Part shown: positions 35,490 through 45,836 of the stretch, piece after piece
Layout of the letters: each line of letters starts with the position of its first letter
Position numbering within the stretch: position 1 is the stretch's first letter
Source: Catenulispora sp. GP43
Lineage (GTDB): Bacteria; Actinomycetota; Actinomycetes; Streptomycetales; Catenulisporaceae
DNA length: 64,000 bases
Reading direction: 5' to 3'
Assembly (NCBI RefSeq): GCF_041260665.1
Contig: NZ_JBGCCT010000030.1
Coordinates: 1-64,000, forward strand
Notes under the pieces: model-generated
Seen by the model: only the letters and a program-made list of their open reading frames with translations
Database searches by the model: none
Told to the model about the DNA's origin: nothing
Made by a program: the position numbers and the translations under genes

Positions 35490-37910
35490 ATGTCGCCGAC
35501 TCCTCCTTACCAGGAAAACCCCGGCACGGGCGGTGTGTCCACACCGACACCGGGACTTGATGCTGCCAATTCGGAGAACGGCTCTATCCCGGCAACGCTG
35601 GAGAGGCTGATCTCGGTTCCCGCGTCGCGCGCGGAGCGAGTGACGCATGTGCGCGTGGTACCGGCCCGGGACGCGGAGCACGGCGAGTGGCCGGAGTGGG
35701 CCGACGAGGCGGTGGTGACCGGGTTCCGCGAGGCCGGCGGCGTGCCCCGGCCCTGGCTGCACCAGGTCGCGGCGGCCGAGGCGGCGCGGGCGGGACGGCA
35801 TGTGACGCTCGCGACCGGCACCGCCTCGGGCAAGTCGATGGGCTTCCAGCTGCCGGCCCTGACCGCGATCCGCGAGAACGCGGGCACCACGCTGTACCTG
35901 GCCCCCACGAAGGCACTGGCCGCCGACCAACTCAGGCGTCTCACTCGGCTGGACGTACCGGGGGTCCGCGCCGGCCTGCTGGACGGCGACACGGACGCCG
36001 AGGCCCGCGACTGGGTCCGCCAGCACGCGAACTACGTCCTGAGCAACCCGGACATGCTGCACTACTCGCTGCTGCCGGGGCACGCGCGCTGGGCCCCGTT
36101 CCTACGCAAGCTCCGCTATGTCGTCATCGACGAGTGTCACACCTATAAAGGGGTCTTCGGCTCCCACGTGGCGGCAGTCCTACGACGGCTGCGCCGCATC
36201 TGCGCGCGCTATGGCTCCAGTCCGACCTTCATACTCGCCTCAGCCACGACCGCCGACCCGGCCGTGTCGGCCTCCCGGCTCACCGGGGTTGAGGTCGCCG
36301 CCGTCACCGACGACTCCTCACCGCGCGGCCCTCTGGTGTTCGCCCTGTGGGAGCCTCCCCTGACGACCTTCATCGGGGAACGGGGAGCGCCGGTACGGAG
36401 ATCCGCTACAGCGGAAGCCGCGGACCTGCTGACGGACTTGGTGCTGGACGACGTCCGCACTGTCGTCTTCACCCGCTCCCGCCGCGGCGCCGAACAAGTG
36501 TCGATGCAGACGCGCGACTACCTGGAGGAGCGCCGCACCGGATACGGGAAGCGCATCGCGGCCTATCGCGGCGGCTACCTGAAGACCGAACGCCGGGCGC
36601 TGGAAGCCGCCCTGCACATGGACCCGGCCATGGACGGCGCGCTGGTCGGGCTGGCTGCCACGACAGCCCTGGAGCTCGGCGTGGACGTCGCAGGGCTCGA
36701 CGCCGTCCTGATGGCCGGATTCCCCGGCACCCGTGCATCCCTGTGGCAACAGGCGGGGCGCGCCGGACGGGCCGGACAGGGCGCGCTGGCCGTCCTCATC
36801 GCGCGCGACGACCCGCTGGACACCTACCTGGTCCACCACTCCGAGTCGATCTTCGACCGGCCGGTCGAGGCGTCGGTGCTGGACCCGGACAATCCCTACG
36901 TATTGGCGCCGCACCTATGCGCGGCCGCCGCGGAACTCCCTATTACGGATTCCGACTTGTCTTTGTTCGGCCCCACTTCCGAAGCCCTGCTCTCGGACCT
37001 CACCCGCCGCGAATACCTCCGCCGCCGCCCCACCGGCTGGTACTGGACCCGGCGGGAGCGCCCCTCGGCGCTGACCGATCTGCGCGGCACCGGCGGACCG
37101 TCGGTCCGCATCGTCGAGGACAAGACCGGCCGCCTGCTCGGGACCGTGGACGAGGGCGCTTCGCACTCCACGGTGCACGACGGCGCCGTGTACCTGCACC
37201 AGGGCCACACGTACCTGGTGGACAAGCTGGACCTGGAGCAGAACATAGCGCTGGTGCACCGGGCGAACCCGGACTACACCACGATGGCCCGCGACGTGGT
37301 CCAGGTGGGGATCCTGGAGACGGAGCAGACCCAGGACTGGGGCGACGCCTCCCTGCACTTCGGCTCGGTCGAGGTGAGCACGCAGGTGGTCTCGTACCTG
37401 AAGCGCAAGGCCGGCACCGGCCAGATCGTCGAGACCAAGCCGCTGGACCTCCCCGAACGCATCCTGCGCACCCGCGCGGTCTGGTGGACCGTCGACCCGG
37501 CCGCCCTGCGCGACGCCGAACTCGACGCCGCCATGAGCGCCGGCGCCGCGCACGCCGCCGAACACGCCTCCATCGGCCTGCTCCCGCTGTTCACCCCGTG
37601 CGACCGCTGGGACATCGGCGGCGTCTCGATGCCGATGCATCCGGACACCGAGCGCCTCACCGTGTTCGTCTACGACGGCCACCCCGGCGGCGCGGGCTTC
37701 GCCGAGCGGGCCTACGGCGCGGCCGTGGCGTGGCTCACGGCGACCCGGGACGTGATCGCGGCGTGTGAATGCGTGGAGGGCTGCCCGTCCTGCGTGCAGT
37801 CGCCGAAGTGCGGGAACGGGAACAACCCCTTGGACAAGTCCGGTGCGGCCCGCCTGCTGAACCTGGTCCTGACCTGCGCACAGGAAGGACCCCCGCCCGG
37901 GACCCGGTAG
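35490..37910 (+). CDS. DEAD/DEAH-box helicase with DUF1998 Cys cluster (MrfA-like)
   Basis: An 806-residue superfamily 2 helicase. Motifs: TGTASGKS (Walker A, about residue 110), DECH (motif II, in YVVIDECHTYKG), ASATT (motif III), and the C-terminal RecA domain ending QQAGRAGRAGQ (motif VI). The DUF1998 C-terminus holds four cysteines in ACECVEGCPSCVQSPKCG. Members such as MrfA repair mitomycin-type lesions in Bacillus; the role here is inferred from family. The ATG at 35490 was chosen by family length. Confidence 0.92.
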   Translation: MSPTPPYQENPGTGGVSTPTPGLDAANSENGSIPATLERLISVPASRAERVTHVRVVPARDAEHGEWPEWADEAVVTGFREAGGVPRPWLHQVAAAEAARAGRHVTLATGTASGKSMGFQLPALTAIRENAGTTLYLAPTKALAADQLRRLTRLDVPGVRAGLLDGDTDAEARDWVRQHANYVLSNPDMLHYSLLPGHARWAPFLRKLRYVVIDECHTYKGVFGSHVAAVLRRLRRICARYGSSPTFILASATTADPAVSASRLTGVEVAAVTDDSSPRGPLVFALWEPPLTTFIGERGAPVRRSATAEAADLLTDLVLDDVRTVVFTRSRRGAEQVSMQTRDYLEERRTGYGKRIAAYRGGYLKTERRALEAALHMDPAMDGALVGLAATTALELGVDVAGLDAVLMAGFPGTRASLWQQAGRAGRAGQGALAVLIARDDPLDTYLVHHSESIFDRPVEASVLDPDNPYVLAPHLCAAAAELPITDSDLSLFGPTSEALLSDLTRREYLRRRPTGWYWTRRERPSALTDLRGTGGPSVRIVEDKTGRLLGTVDEGASHSTVHDGAVYLHQGHTYLVDKLDLEQNIALVHRANPDYTTMARDVVQVGILETEQTQDWGDASLHFGSVEVSTQVVSYLKRKAGTGQIVETKPLDLPERILRTRAVWWTVDPAALRDAELDAAMSAGAAHAAEHASIGLLPLFTPCDRWDIGGVSMPMHPDTERLTVFVYDGHPGGAGFAERAYGAAVAWLTATRDVIAACECVEGCPSCVQSPKCGNGNNPLDKSGAARLLNLVLTCAQEGPPPGTR

Positions 37911-37920
37911 CGTTGGCGCA

Positions 37921-39753
<1,833 letters not shown>

Positions 39754-39904
39754 ACGGGGGCTGACTAGGCCGCCGGTGCGCACCGGCGGCCGGAGCAAGG
39801 GGGAGGCGCGTGGCACACTACGCGGACGGACGGCCGGGACAGGCCGCGTGTCCGCTTCGCCGCGCGCGCGACCGTACCCGGAACCGCTGCGGTGGGGGAC
39901 GATC

Positions 39905-42007
39905 ATGAGCACGACCACGGACACCGCCACACCGGGGGCGGACACCGGCGGGCCGTACGGGGCGGGGCCGTCCGGGGGCGGGCCAGCCTCGAAGGACCCG
40001 TACATCCGCGGCACGGACGAGACCGTGCTGCTGGACCTGCGCGAGCTGCGGGCCCAGGCGGCGGCGGACAAGGCGGCGCGCGAGGCGGCCGCCGGGCGCG
40101 GCGCGGGCGGGGAGCCCGGGCCGGCCGCGAACGCCGTGAATGCCATGACCGCCGAGACCACCGAGACGGCCGAGACCGTCGGGGCGGAGCTGGAGCGCTA
40201 CCACGGCTCGCACCGCCGCGACGCTGTGCTGTACGCCGACGGCGGCACCGCGATCCCCCTGGACCGGGTCCGCGAGGTCTGCCACGACCTGCGCCAGCCG
40301 GTCGCCGCGATCCTGATGCTGGCCTCGGCGGCCGAACTGCGGCCGGACGTCCCCGAACGGGTCCGGGACGTGCTGCAGGAGATCATGACCCAGACCGAGG
40401 AGATATCGGCCACGGTCCGCCAGTTCCTCGACGACGCCAAGCAGGGCGTCGACGGCCTCGGCGCACCGGTCCCGTGCAACGTCGCGGGCCTGGCCGCGGA
40501 ATCCGTGGAGCGCTGGCGGGCCACCTTCGACGGCGACCTGGCCCTGGCCGCCGCCGAGGACCCGCTGCACGTGACGGTCGACCCGGTCCTGTTCAAGCGG
40601 GCTCTGGGCAACGTCCTGTCCAACGGCACCCGGGCCGCCGGCGACGCCGGCCGCGTCCAGGTGACCGTCCGCCGCTTCGAGACCGCCCAGGGCGAGCGCG
40701 CGGTGATCGAGGTCGACGACAGCGGCCCCGGCTTCGGCAACATCCCCAGCGGCCACGGCCTCGGCCTGGCGGTGGTCCGCCGCACGATAGAGGCGGCCGG
40801 CGGCTCGGTGGAACTGGCCGAGGGCCCCCTCGGCGGCGCCCTGGTCCGCCTGGTCCTCCCGGTCACCCCGATCCGCCCGCTGAGCGCCGACGACGAGCTG
40901 ACGAAGACCTTCCACGGCGAGATCTCGCTGACGCAGCTGGCCGCGGAGCTGGCGGCGGGCGGCGCCCGCGTGCACCCGGCGCTGGCGGAGCTCGACGACG
41001 ACCTGTTCGACGACGACGATTTCGAGGACGAGTTCGACGACGGCTTCGAGGATGACGAGCACGAGTTCGCTGAGGTTGCCGAACCCGCCGAGACCGCGGC
41101 GGCCGGCGGACACTCGCTGACCGGCGGCCACGCGTTCCTGACGAAGCTCAGCGCGTGGCCGGAACCGATGGCGATCTCGAATACGCAGGAGCAGCTGGCG
41201 ATCGGCGGACCGGCGGGACCGGGCAACCCGTTCGGAGCCCGAGCGGCGCAGCAGGAGGCCATCGCCCCGGCGGCTGACAACCGCACCTACTTCGGCCTGC
41301 CCCTCCAGCAGGACCAGCCGGCGGAAGCCGCGGACCAGCAGCCGGACGCCGCGCGGGGCTTCTTCGACGCGGCACCGCCCAAGCCCTCCGACACCGGCTA
41401 CTTCGGCCTGCCGCTCAAGGACGACCCGGCCCCCCAGCAGGCGCCCCAGAACCGCCTCTACGGCACGGCAGCGGACATCACCGCCCACCCGGTCCCCGCC
41501 GGCCTGTTCGCCGCGCACCAGAGCGCCACGCATACGCCTCAAGCCCCCGGCGAGATCGCCGCGGCCGCGCATCAGGCTCGGTCGGCCTCGCAGGGGGCTG
41601 CCGCGGCAACCGCCGCCCAGCTTCCTGCCGCCGCTGTGCCGACCGCCGACCAGCAGCCCGGCACCGCACCCGCACCGACCTTCGCCGCACCGGTCATGTC
41701 CCAGCCCGCCGACGCGCCGACCGCGCTGGCAGGCTTCGGCGACCCGGCCACCGCGCAGCCCGCAGCCGCCCCGGTCACCGAACCCACCGCCACCGCCACC
41801 GAACCCACACCCGCCCCCACCCCCACCTTCGACCCCGCCGACACCCAACCCCTCCACATCATCCCCACCGGTCAAGACGACACCGCCCTCGCCTCGATCC
41901 AGCTCCCCTCCCAGGCGACCCTGACCCACCCCCCGCGCATCCCCGCCTCGGCGCTGCAGCCGGTCGCCTCGGTCCAGCTCTCCCTGCTCCCAGGAGGCGC
42001 TTTCTGA
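39905..42007 (+). CDS. Cytosolic sensor histidine kinase with long disordered acidic tail
   Basis: A 700-residue kinase with no membrane helix. His127 is in the H-box CHDLRQPVAAIL. The ATPase has the N-box LGNVLSNGTRAA, G1 DDSGPGFG and G2 GHGLGLAVV. The kinase core ends near 325. The remaining 375 residues are low complexity: a strongly acidic Asp/Glu/Phe stretch (about 360-390), then Pro/Ala/Gln-rich sequence with the motif YFGLPL at about 461 and 498. GGGGGA precedes the ATG at 39905. Its TGA overlaps the next ATG by one base (TGATG), so it is coupled to the response regulator. Confidence 0.88.
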   Translation: MSTTTDTATPGADTGGPYGAGPSGGGPASKDPYIRGTDETVLLDLRELRAQAAADKAAREAAAGRGAGGEPGPAANAVNAMTAETTETAETVGAELERYHGSHRRDAVLYADGGTAIPLDRVREVCHDLRQPVAAILMLASAAELRPDVPERVRDVLQEIMTQTEEISATVRQFLDDAKQGVDGLGAPVPCNVAGLAAESVERWRATFDGDLALAAAEDPLHVTVDPVLFKRALGNVLSNGTRAAGDAGRVQVTVRRFETAQGERAVIEVDDSGPGFGNIPSGHGLGLAVVRRTIEAAGGSVELAEGPLGGALVRLVLPVTPIRPLSADDELTKTFHGEISLTQLAAELAAGGARVHPALAELDDDLFDDDDFEDEFDDGFEDDEHEFAEVAEPAETAAAGGHSLTGGHAFLTKLSAWPEPMAISNTQEQLAIGGPAGPGNPFGARAAQQEAIAPAADNRTYFGLPLQQDQPAEAADQQPDAARGFFDAAPPKPSDTGYFGLPLKDDPAPQQAPQNRLYGTAADITAHPVPAGLFAAHQSATHTPQAPGEIAAAAHQARSASQGAAAATAAQLPAAAVPTADQQPGTAPAPTFAAPVMSQPADAPTALAGFGDPATAQPAAAPVTEPTATATEPTPAPTPTFDPADTQPLHIIPTGQDDTALASIQLPSQATLTHPPRIPASALQPVASVQLSLLPGGAF

Positions 42008-42753
42008 TGCCCACCAGGATCGTGCTCTGCGACGACCACACCCTGCTCACCGAGTCCCTGGCCGCCTCGCTGGCCGCCAAGGGCTACCAGGTCGAGGCCG
42101 TGACCTCGACCCCGGCGCAGGGGCTGGCCGCCGTGGCGTCGCTGGATCCGGACATCCTCATGCTCGACGTGCACTTTCCGATGACGGTCTCGGCGCGCGC
42201 CGCGGCCTCGCCGCTGGCCACGGCCGGCGAGCAGGCGTTCCCGGTGTCGCGGCCGGGGAGCCGGATGGTGACCGCGGGGCTGGAGCTGGCGCGGGCGGTG
42301 CTGGAGCGGCATCCGCGGACCAAGGTGCTGATGGTGTCCGCGACCGATGATCCGGCCATCGTCAGTGCGGCGCTGGATCTGGGTGTCTCCGGCTTCACGC
42401 GCAAGGACCAGCGGATCGACGGGATCGTGCAGATCCTGGAGCGGGTCGCCGGGGGCGAGGTGGCGGTGGATCCGGAGCTGCTGCGCGCGGCCGTGCGGCA
42501 TCTGAAGGCCCCGGACGTCGACCAGGCCGAGCGCACCCTGCGTTACCTGACGCCGCGCGAGCGCGAGGTACTGCGGCGCATCGTCGAGGGCGAGTCCACC
42601 AAGCAGATCGCCCGGGCCATGGACATCGCTCAGTCCACGGCCCGTACCCATGTGCAGAACGTGCTGGTCAAGCTGGGTGCTCACTCGCGCGTCGAGGCCT
42701 CGGCGATCGTCGCCCGGGTCGGCGCGGTGGATCGGCTGGGCGCCTCGCAGTAA
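42007..42753 (+). CDS. NarL-type response regulator with receiver-domain insertion
   Basis: A 248-residue LuxR/NarL transcription factor. The receiver begins RIVLCDDHTLLTE with acceptor Asp54 in ILMLDVHFP. About 28 residues (roughly 59-87, Ala/Ser/Pro-rich) are inserted right after this loop, before LELARAVLERHP resumes the normal fold. The C-terminal HTH (about 180-240) is standard: LTPREREVLRRIVEGESTKQIARAMDIAQSTARTHVQNVLVKLGAHSR. Coupled to the kinase gene by a TGATG overlap; likely cognate partner. Confidence 0.92.
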   Translation: MPTRIVLCDDHTLLTESLAASLAAKGYQVEAVTSTPAQGLAAVASLDPDILMLDVHFPMTVSARAAASPLATAGEQAFPVSRPGSRMVTAGLELARAVLERHPRTKVLMVSATDDPAIVSAALDLGVSGFTRKDQRIDGIVQILERVAGGEVAVDPELLRAAVRHLKAPDVDQAERTLRYLTPREREVLRRIVEGESTKQIARAMDIAQSTARTHVQNVLVKLGAHSRVEASAIVARVGAVDRLGASQ

Positions 42754-42880
42754 CCGTCGGCGACGCCCCGGGTGAACCGCCGGGGGTCGCGTCTAGACAG
42801 GCGTCTACGTCATTTGGAGTATCGGCGGCTCCACACCATGGTGGTGGGCGACGCCGCCGTGACTTGCGAGGATGGGGAGC

Positions 42881-43603
42881 ATGCTTGACGCCTCCACGAT
42901 CGGACTCGAGGACCGCCTCGAGGAGCGCCTCGACGGCGCGGGCCTCGGGGAGGTCCGGATCCTCGTCGTCGACGACCACCGCACCTTCGCCGAGGCGCTG
43001 GCCTCGCGCCTGCGCGCCGAGCCCGGCTTCGGTGTGGCGGCGACCACCACCATCGACGGCGCCCGCCGCCTCATCGACGAGCGCCGCCCGGACGTGGTCC
43101 TGCTCGACGTCGACCTCGACGGCCGCGACGGCATCCGCTTCGCCGCCGAGATCCGCGCGAGCCACGCCGACGTCCGTATCGTCATGGTCACCGCCGGCGA
43201 GGAGGAGCGGCGGGTCGCCGAGGCGGTCCGCGGCGGCGTGAACGCCTGGGTCGCCAAGGACGGCTCGGTGGAGCACCTGCTCCAGGTGGTCCGCGGCGTC
43301 CTGCGCGACGAGACCCACATCCCGCCGCGCCTGCTCACCTACGTCCTGAGCGACCTGATGGCCGCCGAGCAGGAGCGCAACGAGCACGAGACCCTGGTCG
43401 GCGCCCTCACCCCGCGCGAGCGCGAAGTCCTGCAGTGCATGGTCTCGGGCATGACCCGGGCCTCCATCGCCCAGCACCTGTTCCTGTCCCCGAACACGGT
43501 CCGCACCCACATGCAGAACGTCCTGGGCAAGCTCGGCGTACACTCCACGCTGGCCGCCGTGGCGGTGGCCCGACGCGCCGGAATCGGGGAAGACCCCCGC
43601 TGA
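42881..43603 (+). CDS. NarL-type response regulator
   Basis: A second, 240-residue LuxR/NarL regulator. It has a 20-residue N-terminal acidic extension, then VRILVVDDHRTFAEAL, acceptor Asp76 in VVLLDVDLDGRDGI, and the HTH LTPREREVLQCMVSGMTRASIAQHLFLSPNTVRTHMQNVLGKLGVHSTL. GAGG 9 nt upstream favours the ATG at 42881; another ATG lies at 42872. The receiver lacks the insertion of its neighbour, so the two are unlikely to be recent copies. It lies 127 bp downstream and may be served by the same kinase. Confidence 0.92.
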   Translation: MLDASTIGLEDRLEERLDGAGLGEVRILVVDDHRTFAEALASRLRAEPGFGVAATTTIDGARRLIDERRPDVVLLDVDLDGRDGIRFAAEIRASHADVRIVMVTAGEEERRVAEAVRGGVNAWVAKDGSVEHLLQVVRGVLRDETHIPPRLLTYVLSDLMAAEQERNEHETLVGALTPREREVLQCMVSGMTRASIAQHLFLSPNTVRTHMQNVLGKLGVHSTLAAVAVARRAGIGEDPR

Positions 43604-43628
43604 CCGGCGGAGGAACCGACGAGGAACC

Positions 43629-45170
43629 ATGACCGGACAGTCCTTTGCGCTGTGGAAAGGGCCCGAGCGGCCCGCCCTCCTGCGCACGCTGATCATCGGC
43701 GCCGGACGGGCCGGGCAGGCGCTGGCCCGGGATCTGCAGGACGACGAAAGCCACGGGCTCCGCCCGATCGGCTTCCTCGACGACACCGACAACGCCCACA
43801 ACGCTGACGGCAACGACAACACTGACGCCACCGGCAACGCGGACGCCGCTGAAGCATCCGCACCACCGCGCCTGGGAACCCCGGCCGATCTGCCGCGCCT
43901 GCTGGACGAGCACGCAGCCGACGCCGTCGTGCCGGCGGTCCCGGGCCTGCCGGCCCCGCGCGTCCGCGAACTGACCGCCGCGGCGATCGCCGCGGGCGCC
44001 GTCGTCCGCTACCTGCCCTGGTACGCCTCCGCCCTCCCGCGCGAGGCGACCGCCTCCGACCTGCTGCCGCTGGACGTCCGGGCCCTGATCGACGGCCCGG
44101 AGCCGTACGCCGCCGCGCCCGAGGTCAAGGAGATCGTCACCGGCAGGCGCGTCCTGGTCACCGGCGCCGGCGGCGCCCTCGGCGCGGAGCTCTGCCGCCA
44201 ACTGCACGCCTTCAACCCGGACCGACTGTTCCTGCTCGGCAACGGCGAGAAGCCCTCGCGCAGCCTGCTCGCCGACGTGTGGGGCGAGGAGCCGGCCGCC
44301 GACCTCCTCGACCGCGACGAGACCGACCGGGCGTTCCGCGACCTGCGGCCCGAGGTGGTGTTCCACGCCGCCGGGCTCAGGCACCCGGCCCTGCTGGAAC
44401 GGCGCCCGAGCCAGGGCGTGACGGCCAACGTCCTCAGCACCGACAACCTCGTCCGCGCGGCGTCCCGGCACGGAACCGAGCGCTTCATCCGCCTGTCCAC
44501 CGACGCCGACCCGGCCTCGATGCTCGGCGCCTCCCACCGCGCCGCAGAAGCCGTCCTGCTCGGCGCCGCGCACAGGGGCGCCACCCACAAGAACTCCGCA
44601 CACAAGAACGCCACCCACAAGACCGGCAAGAAGCACCGCCCGGAGACCGTGTTCGCGGCGGTACGGATCGGCGACGTCCTGGACGCCCGCGACTCGCTCC
44701 TGACCGTCCTGGCCCACGAGATCCGCGCCGGCGGCCCGGTGACCGTCACCCACCCCGAAGCCGCGCGTTGCTTCGCGACCGTCGAAGAGGCCGTGGCCCT
44801 GACACTGGAAGCCGCCCGGATGGCCACCGGCGGCGAGATCTACACCCTCGGGCTGCCCGAGCCGATGCGCGTCACCGAGGTGGTCTCGCGTTTCACCCGG
44901 CGGTACCGGCTCCCCGAGGTGCCCATCCGCTATGTCGGACAGAGCCAGGGCAGCGAGGCCCCCGAGCAGGGCAGACGCGTCCCCACCGCGCATCCGCGGA
45001 TCTTCACGACACCCGAGCACCCGGACCCCGCTGAGGACCCCCGCCTGTCGGAGCGCCTGGAGAAGATGTACAGGGCCGCCGACAAGAATCGGGACCCGAA
45101 GGTGCGCCAGATGCTTCTGAAAACGGCCGCCATCCGGCGGCCTTCCTCCCGGCCGGCATCCGACGCCTGA
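43629..45170 (+). CDS. FlaA1/CapD-like nucleotide-sugar dehydratase homologue, probably inactive
   Basis: A 513-residue soluble protein with two Rossmann folds. The first is CoA-binding-like (TLIIGAGRAGQALARDL, about 20-36). The second is an extended SDR domain (VLVTGAGGALGAELCRQL, about 175-192) as in UDP-GlcNAc 4,6-dehydratases. At the active site, where the family has STDK...MGASK, this protein has STDADPASMLGASHR. Met298 is kept but both lysines are lost (Ala and His303). Two low-complexity inserts occur: Asn/Asp/Ala at about 52-76 and THKN-type repeats at about 319-337. Membrane helices of CapD are missing. It starts 26 bp after the response regulator, suggesting co-transcription and a regulatory or binding role. 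Confidence 0.82.
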   Translation: MTGQSFALWKGPERPALLRTLIIGAGRAGQALARDLQDDESHGLRPIGFLDDTDNAHNADGNDNTDATGNADAAEASAPPRLGTPADLPRLLDEHAADAVVPAVPGLPAPRVRELTAAAIAAGAVVRYLPWYASALPREATASDLLPLDVRALIDGPEPYAAAPEVKEIVTGRRVLVTGAGGALGAELCRQLHAFNPDRLFLLGNGEKPSRSLLADVWGEEPAADLLDRDETDRAFRDLRPEVVFHAAGLRHPALLERRPSQGVTANVLSTDNLVRAASRHGTERFIRLSTDADPASMLGASHRAAEAVLLGAAHRGATHKNSAHKNATHKTGKKHRPETVFAAVRIGDVLDARDSLLTVLAHEIRAGGPVTVTHPEAARCFATVEEAVALTLEAARMATGGEIYTLGLPEPMRVTEVVSRFTRRYRLPEVPIRYVGQSQGSEAPEQGRRVPTAHPRIFTTPEHPDPAEDPRLSERLEKMYRAADKNRDPKVRQMLLKTAAIRRPSSRPASDA

Positions 45171-45344
45171 TTCCCCTCACTGCTGATCCACAACGCCTCC
45201 GGCGAATGCGAGTTCGTACACGCATTCGCCCAGCTGAGAGCATCGCCGGCCGCTTCCCGGGTTCCGCCCCCGCGCACGGTCCACGCCGAGTTACGCCTCT
45301 CCAAAACGCTGGCGCAGCCGCGTCACGTGAGTAGGCTCGACTAC

Positions 45345-45761
45345 ATGGTGTACAAGGTTGAGCGCACCGAGGCAGAGTGGCGGCAGCACCTGGGAACCGC
45401 CGCCTACAGAACCCTGCGCGAGTTCGGAACCGAGAACCCGTGGTCGGGCGCCTACGTCGAGAACGACGACGCGGGCACCTACCTGTGCCGGGGCTGCGAC
45501 ACCGCGCTGTTCGGCTCGCAGTCCAAGTTCAACGCCGAGTGCGGCTGGGCCGCCTTCTCCGGCCCCCTCACCGACGACCTCATCGAGCAGCACGAGGACC
45601 GCTCGCAGGGCATGCTGCGCACCGAGATCCGGTGCGCCACCTGCGGATCGCACCTCGGGTACCTGTTCCAGGACGCACCGGAGGAACTCGGCGGGTGGCG
45701 CTACTGCGTCAACTCGATCGGGTTGCTCCTGAAGGAGTCGGTGCCCAGCGCGGCTTCCTGA
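45345..45761 (+). CDS. msrB: Peptide-methionine (R)-S-oxide reductase
   Basis: Repairs methionine R-sulfoxide. The 138-residue protein has the structural zinc cysteines CRGC and CATC, GWAAFSGPL in place of the usual GWPSF, and the catalytic Cys in RYCVNS. The normally conserved His of GHVF is Tyr here (HLGYLFQD), which is unusual for the active-site loop. The ATG at 45345 is preferred to a GTG at 45327 because TAGGCT sits about 10 nt upstream like a leaderless -10 element. Confidence 0.88.
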   Translation: MVYKVERTEAEWRQHLGTAAYRTLREFGTENPWSGAYVENDDAGTYLCRGCDTALFGSQSKFNAECGWAAFSGPLTDDLIEQHEDRSQGMLRTEIRCATCGSHLGYLFQDAPEELGGWRYCVNSIGLLLKESVPSAAS

Positions 45762-45836
45762 CCGATTCGCCCCCGCCTCCACGTGCGGAGGTGCTTCTAA
45801 CGCATAGATGCCACACTATCCATTAGAATCATCGGC

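Noticed and set aside
43560-45175. A 537-codon minus-strand frame opposite the FlaA1-like gene
   Set aside because: The plus-strand protein has two Rossmann signatures; the opposite frame has none and no start signal.
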